NCBI RefSeq assembly: GCF_045807065.1
Contig: NZ_JBJMIE010000042.1
Coordinates: 1-64,000, forward strand
Length of the DNA: 64,000 nt
Reading direction: 5' to 3'
Origin: Actinophytocola sp045807065
Lineage (GTDB): Bacteria; Actinomycetota; Actinomycetes; Mycobacteriales; Pseudonocardiaceae
The translations under genes were made by a program, and so were the position numbers. Shown in pieces: positions 8,876 through 16,866 of the stretch; the first letter of the stretch is position 1; each line of letters opens with the position of its first letter. The notes beneath the pieces are model-generated. The model worked only from the letters and a program-made list of their open reading frames with translations. It was not told where the DNA came from and searched no databases.

Positions 8876-9946
8876 TCAGGTGTTGCCCCACGTTCGAACC
8901 CGCTGTTCGCCGTCGTTGGTGCACGGGGCGGCGCCGGAGTAGGTGAGGCTGCCGACGATCATGGCCCAGTTCGACAGGGAGGCGCCGTCGTAGCCGGAGA
9001 TGTTGTCGTTCTCGTGGAAGAGGTTGCCTTGTGACGCGCACTCGCGCGGGTGTGTCGAGTCGACGCAGCCGGTGCTGGTGTCGCAGAACCAGTCCGAGAA
9101 CTGGCCCTTCTGGCCGGTGCGTTCGAGGACGTTGCCGTAGATGTCGTTGTGGTTGCTGTCGTTGCGGGCGCGGACCGGGTCGCCGCTGACATAGGCGAAC
9201 TCGTTGTTGACGATGACGTTGTCGCTGCTGTGGTGCGCGATGTACACGCCGTGCAGCAGCGCCGTCTGGCTGCCGGTGTTCTCCAGGTGCACGAAATGGT
9301 TGTCCTGTATGACGTTCCCGCTGGAGTTCACCAGGTCCACGCCGCCGTAGGCGTAGCCGGCCGACGACCACTTGGAGCCGATGTCGACCAGTTCCATGCC
9401 GAAGACCTTGTTGTGGTTGAAGCCCGCGTCCGCCGGGACGCGGAGGCCGTCCACGGTCTGGTAGCGGCCCGCCAGGGCGATTCCGCCCTCGCTGTAGCGT
9501 TCCACCCGCAGATAGTAGAACCGCAGGCCGCCGTCGCCGCCCTGCGGCATGGTGTCGGGCATCTTGCCTCGCAACCAGTACCCCGCCGTGCCGTTGCCGC
9601 GGAAGACGGGGCGTCCCGCGATGTCGTCGACTCCGTCGCCGTACTCGTAGTCGGTCGGCATGAAGTTCACGGTGTGGCCCGGCACGATGTAGGTCCAGGT
9701 GGTCGTCGGGGCGGTGTAGGTGCCCTGCTTGATCCGGACCTCGACATCTGTCTGTGGCTGCGCCGCGGTCAGCACCTCCTGTGCCCGGGTCAGGGTCCTC
9801 ACCGGCGCCGAGGCGCTCAGCCCGGAGTTGGTGTCCGACCCCGCGGGGTCCAGGAACACCTGGAACGCATCGGCGGGCTCCGCTGTGGCTTGACCAGCCC
9901 CGCTGAGCAGAAGCGTCAGCACAGCCGCGATCACGGTCGCGCGCAT
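8876..9946 (-). CDS. Secreted right-handed beta-helix protein
   Basis: A 356-residue protein with a Sec signal peptide (MRATVIAAVLTLLLSGAGQA, cleavage near ATA-EP). A DUF1565-like start follows (FLDPAGSDTNSGLSASAPVRTL) and then parallel beta-helix rungs (GNVIQDNHFVHLENT, DNVIVNNEFAYV, HNDIYGNVLERTG). These are typical of polysaccharide lyases and other carbohydrate-active proteins. Four Cys lie in the last third (FCDTSTGC, EC, PC). No catalytic residues can be assigned. It stands alone between the integrase remnant and a 400-base gap. Confidence 0.82.
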   Translation of the reverse strand: MRATVIAAVLTLLLSGAGQATAEPADAFQVFLDPAGSDTNSGLSASAPVRTLTRAQEVLTAAQPQTDVEVRIKQGTYTAPTTTWTYIVPGHTVNFMPTDYEYGDGVDDIAGRPVFRGNGTAGYWLRGKMPDTMPQGGDGGLRFYYLRVERYSEGGIALAGRYQTVDGLRVPADAGFNHNKVFGMELVDIGSKWSSAGYAYGGVDLVNSSGNVIQDNHFVHLENTGSQTALLHGVYIAHHSSDNVIVNNEFAYVSGDPVRARNDSNHNDIYGNVLERTGQKGQFSDWFCDTSTGCVDSTHPRECASQGNLFHENDNISGYDGASLSNWAMIVGSLTYSGAAPCTNDGEQRVRTWGNT

Positions 9947-10344
9947 CGTTGTCTCCTGTCTGGTTCACGGCTCATGACGCCGTGTCTAGCGCGCGATGCG
10001 TTGTCCGGCTTCGTGGTTCGGACGCCGGACATCAGGGACCGGACAACGGGTCAGCCGCAGGCGGGGTGGAAGGGCGCTTCGGGGTCGACGACATCGGAGA
10101 GCTTCGCCTTGGTAGCACCCCGTCAAGCTCGGCGATGGCCGGGTTGTAGGCGCCTTTCTGCAGCCTGAAGTTGGCGGCGGTAAGACCTGCCGAGGCGGCC
10201 GTCACGTGAATGCTCAGCGCGGCAGCCGCGTTCATCATGACCCGCTCAGGACAGCCCATGACACCCGGTCCAGACTCGCGCACGCTACCCGTCCACGAAA
10301 CTTCCGACCGGCGGCGCGTGGGGGTTTGCGCCATCATTCGGGGT
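9947..10344. other. Intergenic region, about 400 bases, no gene recognised
   Basis: It separates the minus-strand beta-helix gene from the plus-strand DUF4177 gene and should hold both promoters. On the minus strand a stretch reading AASAGLTAANFRLQKG looks protein-like, but it lacks a start, a ribosome site and a recognisable family, so I do not call a gene. No repeat or strong hairpin was seen. Confidence 0.5.
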
Positions 10345-10554
10345 ATGGCGGAAAAGTACGAGTACAAGGTTGTCGAGCTTCGGGAGAAGCTGCTCGGCGG
10401 CAAGATGTCCGGCGCGAAGCTCGAAAGCGTGCTCAACGAGCACGCGGCGAAGGGTTGGCAACTGAAGGCCATCACGGCCACGGAGGTGAAGGGCCGCATC
10501 GGGCCGGGAGGTGTTGACGGGGTCCTGGTCACCTTCGAACGCAGGGCGGGCTGA
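10345..10554 (+). CDS. Small DUF4177-type protein
   Basis: A 69-residue soluble protein (MAEKYEYKVVELREKLLGG, then LNEHAAKGWQLKAITATEV) with the DUF4177 pattern: a strand-rich start (YEYKVV), a helix with NEHAxxGW, and a final strand (VLVTFERR). The role of the family is unknown. A start at 10210 is possible in frame, but the family fold begins exactly at ATG 10345, so the shorter form is preferred. Confidence 0.8.
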   Translation: MAEKYEYKVVELREKLLGGKMSGAKLESVLNEHAAKGWQLKAITATEVKGRIGPGGVDGVLVTFERRAG

Positions 10555-10574
10555 GCAGCACGCCGCCCCCGGGG

Positions 10575-11036
10575 TCAGTACTCGTTCTTGATGACGAAGT
10601 AGGAGCCGCGGATGGTTCCGGCCAGCTTCGACTTCTGTCGGGCGAACTTGAACGAGGAGAGTTCGGCGGGGACCTCCATCCCGTCGGAGAGTTTGAAGCC
10701 GACGGCTCGTTTGCCGGAGTCTTCGAGGGTGTACATCACGTTGATCGACAGGCCGTTCTCGTAGAACACGTATGCCATCCGGATGTTCTCGACCTCGAAC
10801 GCGGTCGCTTCGAGCGGGCGGGCGGAGATCTCGATGCCGCGTTCCTCCTTGAGGATCCGGGCCACCCAGTCGATGGTCGGCCCGGCGTCGCTCGCGGGCT
10901 CGACCGTGAAGACGTGGTCGTACTTGTTCTTGAAGTACCGGGCCTCGTTCGCCCGCAGGCCGGCGAGCGCGGGCGCGACCGGCGACGACTCCAGGCCGAC
11001 GGTCGACACGGTGTCGAAGTCCACGGCATGGGGCAT
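10575..11036 (-). CDS. Conserved hypothetical protein, 153 residues
   Basis: I do not recognise the family. A strong GGAGGA box lies seven bases before ATG 11036. The protein is soluble with no signal or membrane segment. Its middle (TIDWVARILKEERGIEIS, FEVENIRMAYVFYENGLS) and end (ELSSFKFARQKSKLAGTI) suggest an alpha/beta fold. It lies tail to tail with the DUF4177 gene and downstream of the TetR gene on the same strand, with about 70 bases between. Confidence 0.65.
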   Translation of the reverse strand: MPHAVDFDTVSTVGLESSPVAPALAGLRANEARYFKNKYDHVFTVEPASDAGPTIDWVARILKEERGIEISARPLEATAFEVENIRMAYVFYENGLSINVMYTLEDSGKRAVGFKLSDGMEVPAELSSFKFARQKSKLAGTIRGSYFVIKNEY

Positions 11037-11106
11037 GTCCAGCTCCTCCGGTCGGATTCAGCGTATGCGCTGGTAGCGAAGGTACGCGAGGCGGGACGCG
11101 CGTGCC

Positions 11107-11664
11107 TCACGACGGCAGGAAGATCGTCGTCGCCTCGTCGGCGAGTGCGGCGGAGTTGGGGGCGTCCGGGTCGGTCTGCGCCAGGTGCAGCAGTCCGAGG
11201 ATGGCCGCGTAGGCGACCCGCGCCCGGGACACCGCCCGGTCCGGCGGTAGGCCGAGCTCGCGGTACGTGCGGGCCAGGAGGTCCAGCCGGGCCCGGTTCA
11301 CCTGGCGGACCGCGTTCCTGACCCGGGGGTCGTTGCGGTCGCCGAGCAGACTCAGGTGCACCGATGGGGCCAGCGGCTGGACGGCGTGCACGACCGTGGT
11401 GAGCAGGTCGCGCAACCGCTGCGCCGGATCGGTGATCGCGGCGAGCTCGGCGAGCCCCTCGTCGCCGTGGGTTCGTACCCACTCGGCGAGCGCGGCCGTG
11501 ACCAGCTCGTCGCGGTTCCGGTAGTGCGCGTAGAAACTGCCCTTGGTCACGCCGAGTGTCCGCGCCAGCGGTTCGACCGCGACCGCGGCCAGCCCGCCGT
11601 CCGCGATCGCCTTCAGCGCGGCCCGCGCCCAGTCCCGGGCGGACAGCCGGGTCGACTCGCTCAC
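11107..11664 (-). CDS. TetR-family repressor
   Basis: A 185-residue regulator. The N-terminal helix-turn-helix (ALKAIADGGLAAVAVEPLARTL, GVTKGSFYAHYRNRDELV) is followed by a helical ligand domain ending in FLPS. The reading frame continues upstream, but the fold begins at SESTRLSARDWAR, so tandem GTG codons at 11667/11664 are the likely start. It is divergent from the cupin gene at 11758. The 94-base gap contains three copies of one palindrome, so it very likely represses itself and the cupin gene. The inducer is unknown. Confidence 0.85.
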   Translation of the reverse strand: MSESTRLSARDWARAALKAIADGGLAAVAVEPLARTLGVTKGSFYAHYRNRDELVTAALAEWVRTHGDEGLAELAAITDPAQRLRDLLTTVVHAVQPLAPSVHLSLLGDRNDPRVRNAVRQVNRARLDLLARTYRELGLPPDRAVSRARVAYAAILGLLHLAQTDPDAPNSAALADEATTIFLPS

Positions 11665-11677
11665 CACGGGCCACAGG

Positions 11678-11691
11678 ATACGCGTGCGTAT
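11678..11691. promoter_or_regulatory. TetR operator 1
   Basis: The palindrome ATACGCGTGCGTAT has perfect five-base outer arms (ATACG-N4-CGTAT). It lies 14 bases upstream of the TetR start, so it would block TetR transcription. Confidence 0.65.
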
Positions 11692-11719
11692 TGACGGTCC
11701 CGCCAGCGCTGGATACGGT
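11690..11719 (+). promoter_or_regulatory. Promoter of the cupin gene
   Basis: TTGACG at 11691-11696 and TACGGT at 11714-11719 are separated by 17 bases and point toward the cupin gene at 11758. The -10 element lies inside operator 2, so a bound repressor would exclude RNA polymerase. Confidence 0.55.
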
Positions 11720-11727
11720 ACCGTATC
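11712..11727. promoter_or_regulatory. TetR operator 2
   Basis: GATACGGTACCGTATC is a perfect 16-base palindrome. It contains the same ATACG-N4-CGTAT core as operators 1 and 3 and covers the -10 box of the cupin promoter. Confidence 0.7.
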
Positions 11728-11743
11728 AATACGGTGGCGTATT
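11728..11743. promoter_or_regulatory. TetR operator 3
   Basis: AATACGGTGGCGTATT directly abuts operator 2 and has the same ATACG-N4-CGTAT core. It ends just before the AAGGAG ribosome site of the cupin gene. Sixteen-base phasing with operator 2 would allow two dimers to bind side by side. Confidence 0.65.
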
Positions 11744-11757
11744 AAGGAGTGGAGCGC

Positions 11758-12297
11758 ATGGGAGTTCGCCGAGTGGTCACCGGGCACGACGCCGAGGGCA
11801 GGGCCCGCGTGGTCGACGACGGCGTGGTCGAGCCCATCACGTCCGAGCTGATGCCCGGCTGTGCGGCCTACCGGCTGTGGGGCCGGGACGAGCGGCCCAC
11901 GTTCCCGGACGACGGCGCGCCGCGCGGCGCGGAGGCGTACTTCCCGCCTCGGGACGGATCGCGCTTCATGATCAACACGATCCCGCCCGGTGAGCTGGTC
12001 CCATCCCCGGACCTCGACGTGGCCGCGGCCTGGGACGAGCTGGAGCGGCAGATGCCGGGCGCGGCGGCCACGATGGAGCCCGACGCCCCGGGGATGCACA
12101 CCACCGACAGCCTCGACTACGTCCTGGTCGCGTCGGGCGAGGTCACGCTGGAACTCGACGACGGCGAGCGGACGGTGTTGCGAGCAGGCGACGTGGTCAT
12201 CCAGAACGGCACCCGGCACGCCTGGCGCAACCACGGCACCGAGACCTGCACGATCGTCGGCGTCGCCATCGGCGCGGACCGGCCCCGGCCGGCATAG
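11758..12297 (+). CDS. Cupin-domain protein controlled by the divergent TetR
   Basis: A 179-residue protein whose C-terminal half is a cupin (HTTDSLDYVLVASGEVTLEL, then LRAGDVVIQNGTRHAWRN). An N-terminal extension of about 90 residues precedes it. AAGGAG lies eight bases before ATG 11758, deciding this start over GTG 11749, which overlaps the ribosome site. The His/Glu pattern is incomplete at the first motif (HTTDSLDY), as in many GntR- or TetR-linked cupins. The likely role is modification or sequestration of the TetR effector (inference). Confidence 0.8.
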   Translation: MGVRRVVTGHDAEGRARVVDDGVVEPITSELMPGCAAYRLWGRDERPTFPDDGAPRGAEAYFPPRDGSRFMINTIPPGELVPSPDLDVAAAWDELERQMPGAAATMEPDAPGMHTTDSLDYVLVASGEVTLELDDGERTVLRAGDVVIQNGTRHAWRNHGTETCTIVGVAIGADRPRPA

Positions 12298-12345
12298 TCC
12301 GCCGCCGCTTCGCGTTCGACACGACGAAGTCCCCGGCCGCCCAGA

Positions 12346-12954
12346 TCACGATCTCGGCAACGCCACACGGTAGGTGAGCTCGTACTCGTAGCCGTCGACC
12401 ACCCGCACCGTGGCCGACAGCACCGGGGCGCGCACGGTGCACGCCGTGGCCTCCCTGGTCACGTAGTCACCGCAGTCGATCGCGCCGTACAGGCTGTACG
12501 CGTCCGGTTGGCCGGTCGCGCCGCTGACCATCATCAGCACGCCGAAGATGGCGGACTTGAGGTCGCGGGGCGGGGCCGCGTCCAGCGTCGTCGTACCCGT
12601 CCCGTCGGCGTTCAGCGGGAAGCTCCAGGTGGTCATGCCGTACCGCGTGGTGATGCGGCTGTTGTTCGCCCGGCGCTCGTCGTGGAAGAACGTGCTTGAG
12701 TAGCCGTAGCGGCCGGCCGCGTCGCGCAGGCGACAGGTGTAGCCGGAGTCGTCGGGCACGGTGCAGTGGGCGGTGACCGTCGTGTGCTCTTCCCGCCCGA
12801 CGCCCGACGCCACGTCCTGCTCGGCCTCATGCTGACTGGGTAGCGACGGCGTGGCCAGGGACCAGATCCCCACCGCGATACCCACCGCAGTGAGCACCGC
12901 CAGGCCGCGGAACCACCAGGACCTGACAACCTGGCTGGGCGTCTTGCTCTCCAC
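12346..12954 (-). CDS. Membrane-anchored hypothetical protein
   Basis: A 202-residue protein with one N-terminal membrane helix (FRGLAVLTAVGIAVGIWSLA, about residues 15-34) and an extracytoplasmic domain carrying four Cys (HCTVPDDSGYTCRL, AIDCGDYVTREATACTV), probably two disulphides. The start GTG gives MESKTPSQ. I do not recognise the family. It stands alone, convergent with the cupin gene. Confidence 0.65.
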   Translation of the reverse strand: MESKTPSQVVRSWWFRGLAVLTAVGIAVGIWSLATPSLPSQHEAEQDVASGVGREEHTTVTAHCTVPDDSGYTCRLRDAAGRYGYSSTFFHDERRANNSRITTRYGMTTWSFPLNADGTGTTTLDAAPPRDLKSAIFGVLMMVSGATGQPDAYSLYGAIDCGDYVTREATACTVRAPVLSATVRVVDGYEYELTYRVALPRS

Positions 12955-13226
12955 GCGACCTGTGATGGCCGGCGGTCACGTGCGGTTCCCTGTGACATCG
13001 TCGTGTGATGACACCTGCCCGCCACCAGAGACTTTCGGTCTTCCTGTGGCGGCCCGCCGGGGACGGCAACCGGGTGCGCGTCGGCTAACCCGGGCTGCGC
13101 GGTGATCGTGTCGTCCGGGACCAGGCCGCGACCGCGGTCGCGAAGAAGGTGTGGACCCACCTACCCGAACCGTGACGGACGCGACCTCGATCGGCGCGGC
13201 GGCGGCGCCTGGAGGACGATCAAGCC

Positions 13227-13604
13227 GTGGACCTTCCCGAGGAACTGCTCGACCTGTTGCGGAACCGCGCCCTCTGCTTCGTCGCGACGGTCATGCCCGA
13301 CGGCGCGCCCCAGCTGACCGAGACCTGGGTCGACACCGACGGCACGCACATCCTCGTGAATACCGTCGAGGGGTTCCAGAAGATCAAGAACGTGCGGCGG
13401 GACCCGAGGGTGGCGCTCAACATCGCCGATCCGGACCGGCCGGTGCGCTACTTCGACGTCCGTGGCCGGGTCGTCGGCATCTCCACGGACGGTGCCGCCG
13501 AGCACATCGAGAAGCTGTCACACCGGTACACCGGCAAGCCCTACTCGTTCGGGCGCGGCGGTACGCGAGTGCTGCTCACGATCGAGGTCGACCGGGTCCG
13601 CTGA
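13227..13604 (+). CDS. PPOX-class (pyridoxamine oxidase-like, possibly F420-dependent) protein
   Basis: A 125-residue split-barrel flavin/F420-binding protein. The order of motifs is standard: FVATVMPDGAPQLTETWVDTD, then ILVNTVEGFQKIKNVRRDPRV, then VRGRVVGI and a final KPYSFGRGG. Actinobacterial members of this size often use F420 to reduce quinones or other substrates; the cofactor cannot be decided here. It has a GTG start and is monocistronic, about 80 bases before the phospholipase gene on the same strand. Confidence 0.85.
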   Translation: MDLPEELLDLLRNRALCFVATVMPDGAPQLTETWVDTDGTHILVNTVEGFQKIKNVRRDPRVALNIADPDRPVRYFDVRGRVVGISTDGAAEHIEKLSHRYTGKPYSFGRGGTRVLLTIEVDRVR

Positions 13605-13684
13605 GGACGTTTGTTGGCATCGGCAGCGACAGAGGTTCGTCCGCCGGCCACGGGCCCGTCACCGAGGGCTGCTGATGTTGCCCC

Positions 13685-15721
13685 ATGTCAGAGACCACGG
13701 GACTCAACCGCCGCAGGTTCCTGCAACTGGCCGGCGCGACCGCGACATTCACCGCCTTATCGGACAGCATAGCCGCGGCCGCCGCCCTGCCGGCCCACCG
13801 CCGCACCGGCACCATCCGCGACGTCGAGCACATCGTGGTCCTGATGCAGGAGAACCGGTCGTTCGATCACTACTTCGGCGCGCTGCGCGGTGTCCGCGGC
13901 TTCGGCGACCCGCGCCCGGTGTCGCTGCCGAACGGCAGGTCGGTGTGGCACCAGTCCGACGGCACCAGGGACGTCCTGCCGTTCCGCCCGGCCGCCGACG
14001 ACCTCGGCCTGCAGTTCATCCAGGACCTCAACCACGACTGGCAGGGCGGCCACCGCGCGCTCAACGGCGGTAGGTACGACCAGTGGATCCCGGCCAAGAC
14101 GCCGACCACCATGGCGTACCTGACCCGCGAGGACATCCCGTTCCACTACGCGCTCGCCGACGCCTTCACCGTCTGCGACGCCTACCACTGCTCGTTCATC
14201 GGCTCCACCGACCCGAACCGCTACTACCTCTGGACCGGCTACACCGGCAACGACGGCACGGGCGGGGGACCGGTGCTCGGCAACGACGAAGCCGGCTACG
14301 GCTGGACCACCTACCCCGAGCGCCTCGAGCGCGCGGGCGTGTCGTGGAAGATCTACCAGGACGTCGGGGACGGCCTGGACGCCGCCGGTTCCTGGGGCTG
14401 GACGAACGACGCCTACATCGGCAACTACGGCGACAACTCGCTGCTGTACTTCAACCAGTACCGCACCGCGCGGCCGGGGAACCCGCTCTACGACAAGGCG
14501 CGCACCGGCACCAACGCCAAGTCGGGCCAGGGTTTCTTCGACATCCTCGAAGCGGACGTGCGCGCGAACCGGCTGCCGCGGATCTCCTGGATCGCCGCGC
14601 CGGAGGCGTTCACCGAACACCCGAACTGGCCGGCGAACTACGGCGCCTGGTATGTCGCGCGCGTGCTCGACGCGTTGACCAGCAACCCGGACGTGTGGAG
14701 CAGGACGGCCCTGTTCATCACCTACGACGAGAACGACGGCTTCTTCGACCACGTCGTCCCGCCGATGCCGCCGCTCTCACCCGCGCAGGGCAGGTCGACC
14801 GTCGACGTGGGCCTCGACCTCTATCCCGGCGACGCGAGCCGCGTGCCCGGCGCGTACGGGCTGGGGCAGCGGGTGCCGATGCTGGTCGTGTCGCCGTGGA
14901 GCAAGGGCGGTTTCGTCTGCTCGGAGACGTTCGACCACACGTCGGTCATCCGCTTCATGGAAGAACGCTTCGGCGTGCACGAGCCGAACATCTCGCCGTG
15001 GCGCCGTACCGTCTGCGGTGACCTGACCTCGGCGTTCGACTTCGCGCAGGCCGATCCGCGGCCCGCGCGACTGCCCGGCACCGGCGGGTACGAGCCACCC
15101 GACCGCGACCGCCACCCCGACTACGTGCCGCCGGTGCCCGCCGACCCGAAGCTGCCGGTGCAGGAACGCGGCCGGCGCCACACCAGACCCCTCCAGTACC
15201 AGCCGTTCGTGGACGCCCACGTGCAGCGGTCGGCACTGACGCTGACCTTCGGCACCGGCCCGGCGGCGGGCGGCGCGTTCCACGTCACGGCCGCGAACCG
15301 CACGGACGGCCCGTGGACGTACACCACCGAGGCGGGCAAGACGGTCACGGACACGTGGACCGGTGCGTACGACCTGACCGTGTTCGGGCCCAACGGTTTC
15401 CTGCGCACGTTCGCGGGCGCGGCGCCGGTGGCCGAGGTGACCGCCCGGCACAACGGCGGCCGGGAGGCCCTGACCCTGACCCTGCACAACCCGTCGACCA
15501 CGACGGTGAGTCTGACCGTCACCAGCGCGTACGGCGGACAGCGGACGTTCACCCTGCACCGCAACGCGACGCTCACGCACACGGTCGACCTGGACCGCAC
15601 CGACCGCTGGTACGACGTGACCGTGACGTGCGACAAGGACAGGACGTTCCGCCGCCGGTTCGCAGGCCACGTCGAGAACGGCAAGCCAGGCCTGAGTGAC
15701 CCGGCGATACTCACCCACTGA
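13685..15721 (+). CDS. Tat-exported non-haemolytic phospholipase C
   Basis: A 678-residue secreted phosphoesterase. The N terminus has a Tat signal (NRRRFLQLAGATATFTALS). The catalytic domain follows with the family signature HIVVLMQENRSFDHYFGAL near residue 50, and further conserved segments are GSTDPNRYYLWTGY, TYDENDGFFDHVVPP and VPMLVVSPWSKGG. Two C-terminal beta domains (from about residue 500) match the repeats of phosphocholine-preferring PLCs. The length is normal (about 650-700). The enzyme would hydrolyse phospholipids outside the cell, often to recover phosphate. No PHO box was identified. Confidence 0.93.
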   Translation: MSETTGLNRRRFLQLAGATATFTALSDSIAAAAALPAHRRTGTIRDVEHIVVLMQENRSFDHYFGALRGVRGFGDPRPVSLPNGRSVWHQSDGTRDVLPFRPAADDLGLQFIQDLNHDWQGGHRALNGGRYDQWIPAKTPTTMAYLTREDIPFHYALADAFTVCDAYHCSFIGSTDPNRYYLWTGYTGNDGTGGGPVLGNDEAGYGWTTYPERLERAGVSWKIYQDVGDGLDAAGSWGWTNDAYIGNYGDNSLLYFNQYRTARPGNPLYDKARTGTNAKSGQGFFDILEADVRANRLPRISWIAAPEAFTEHPNWPANYGAWYVARVLDALTSNPDVWSRTALFITYDENDGFFDHVVPPMPPLSPAQGRSTVDVGLDLYPGDASRVPGAYGLGQRVPMLVVSPWSKGGFVCSETFDHTSVIRFMEERFGVHEPNISPWRRTVCGDLTSAFDFAQADPRPARLPGTGGYEPPDRDRHPDYVPPVPADPKLPVQERGRRHTRPLQYQPFVDAHVQRSALTLTFGTGPAAGGAFHVTAANRTDGPWTYTTEAGKTVTDTWTGAYDLTVFGPNGFLRTFAGAAPVAEVTARHNGGREALTLTLHNPSTTTVSLTVTSAYGGQRTFTLHRNATLTHTVDLDRTDRWYDVTVTCDKDRTFRRRFAGHVENGKPGLSDPAILTH

Positions 15722-15780
15722 GGCACCGCACGAGCCGGCGTGTGACTGTCGGCCTGGGACGGGTCTGTGGTGTTCGTGAC

Positions 15781-16797
15781 ATGTCGGCTCGGACGGGGGT
15801 CGGGGCTGTCACCGTGGGACCAGTGACCGGGCGTGATGAGTTGGTGGGGCCGGAGTCGTCGACGGCACGCGGCGTTGTCCCTGTTGTGGGGGCGGTGACC
15901 GCTGGCGTCGGGCTGGCGGTGCAGGCCCGGTTGAACGGGGAGCTCGGTTCGTGGGTGGGCGACGGTATCGCGGCGACACTGGCGTCGACGACGGTCGGGC
16001 TCGTCCTGCTGCTGGTGGTTGTCCCGCTGCTCCCGGCCGGCCGACGCGGGCTGGATCTGATCCGCACGGCAGTGCGCACCGGCGAGTTGCGCTGGTACCA
16101 CCTGGCCGGCGGTGTCTGCGGCGCGGTGTTCGTGGCCGGCCAGGGAATCAGCGTCGGAGCCGTCGGGGTCGCCGTGTTCACTGTCGCCGTCGTGGGCGGC
16201 ACGGCCGTCGGTGGTCTGGTCGTCGACCGTTTCTGGAGCGGCGGCCCCAGCGGTCCGCGGCCGATCACGATGGCGCGGACGGCAGGGGCCGGGGTGTGTG
16301 TGGTGGCGGTCGCGATCGCCGGGCACGGAGCGTGGGACGGCTCCGGATCCCTGGCACTGGTCGTGCTGCCACTAATCGGCGGGATCGCGATCGCGGTCCA
16401 GTCAGGACTGAACGGGCGGGTCGGCGCGGTCGCGAGGTCTCCGTGGCCGCCCACGCTGATCAACTTCACGGTTGCCGCCGTCTCACTCACCCTCGCCCTG
16501 ACCGTGCGGGTCGTGTTCCGCGGGGGCCCACCCGGCCGCCTCCCGACGGAACCGCTGCTCTACCTGGCCGGAGTGATCGGTATCGGCGTCATCGCGGTCG
16601 CCACGATCGCCGTGCGGCACATCGGTGTTCTGGTCTTCGGCCTGGCCAGCGTCACCGGCCAACTGCTCGGCGCGGTCGTGCTCGACGCACTCACCCCCGG
16701 CCGGCAGCCCTCACCCGCCACGTTCACCGGCGTCGCGATCACCTTCCTCGCACTGGTGCTGGCCGCCCAACCAGGTTTCCGAGGCGCCAACCACTGA
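15781..16797 (+). CDS. DMT-family transporter with two DUF606/YdcZ domains
   Basis: About 338 residues and ten membrane segments, arranged as two homologous halves. The first starts at VPVVGAVTAGVGLAVQARLNGEL and the second at VVLPLIGGIAIAVQSGLNG. The QxxLNG motif in each half is typical of DUF606. The start is uncertain: ATG 15781 is chosen, while GTG 15742 and GTGs near 15811 are also in frame. The substrate is unknown. It lies 60 bases after the phospholipase gene on the same strand and could be co-transcribed. Confidence 0.8.
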   Translation: MSARTGVGAVTVGPVTGRDELVGPESSTARGVVPVVGAVTAGVGLAVQARLNGELGSWVGDGIAATLASTTVGLVLLLVVVPLLPAGRRGLDLIRTAVRTGELRWYHLAGGVCGAVFVAGQGISVGAVGVAVFTVAVVGGTAVGGLVVDRFWSGGPSGPRPITMARTAGAGVCVVAVAIAGHGAWDGSGSLALVVLPLIGGIAIAVQSGLNGRVGAVARSPWPPTLINFTVAAVSLTLALTVRVVFRGGPPGRLPTEPLLYLAGVIGIGVIAVATIAVRHIGVLVFGLASVTGQLLGAVVLDALTPGRQPSPATFTGVAITFLALVLAAQPGFRGANH

Positions 16798-16866
16798 CTC
16801 GGGCGAGTGAACGCGCTCACACGAGACCGGGCCGGGCAGATCGGCGCCGCCGCGAGACGGCAACGG

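Noticed and set aside
8733..9968. A 411-codon minus-strand frame overlapping the beta-helix gene
   Set aside because: Its residues are Arg/Gly/Pro/Ala-rich shadow sequence. The overlapping frame has a signal peptide and beta-helix repeats.
10032..10532. A minus-strand frame over the DUF4177 gene
   Set aside because: It overlaps a recognised family on the other strand and has no ribosome site or similarity.
11107..12234. A 375-codon frame ending in the TetR protein
   Set aside because: The upstream part lies opposite the cupin gene and covers the operators. TetR similarity starts at the GTG pair near 11664.
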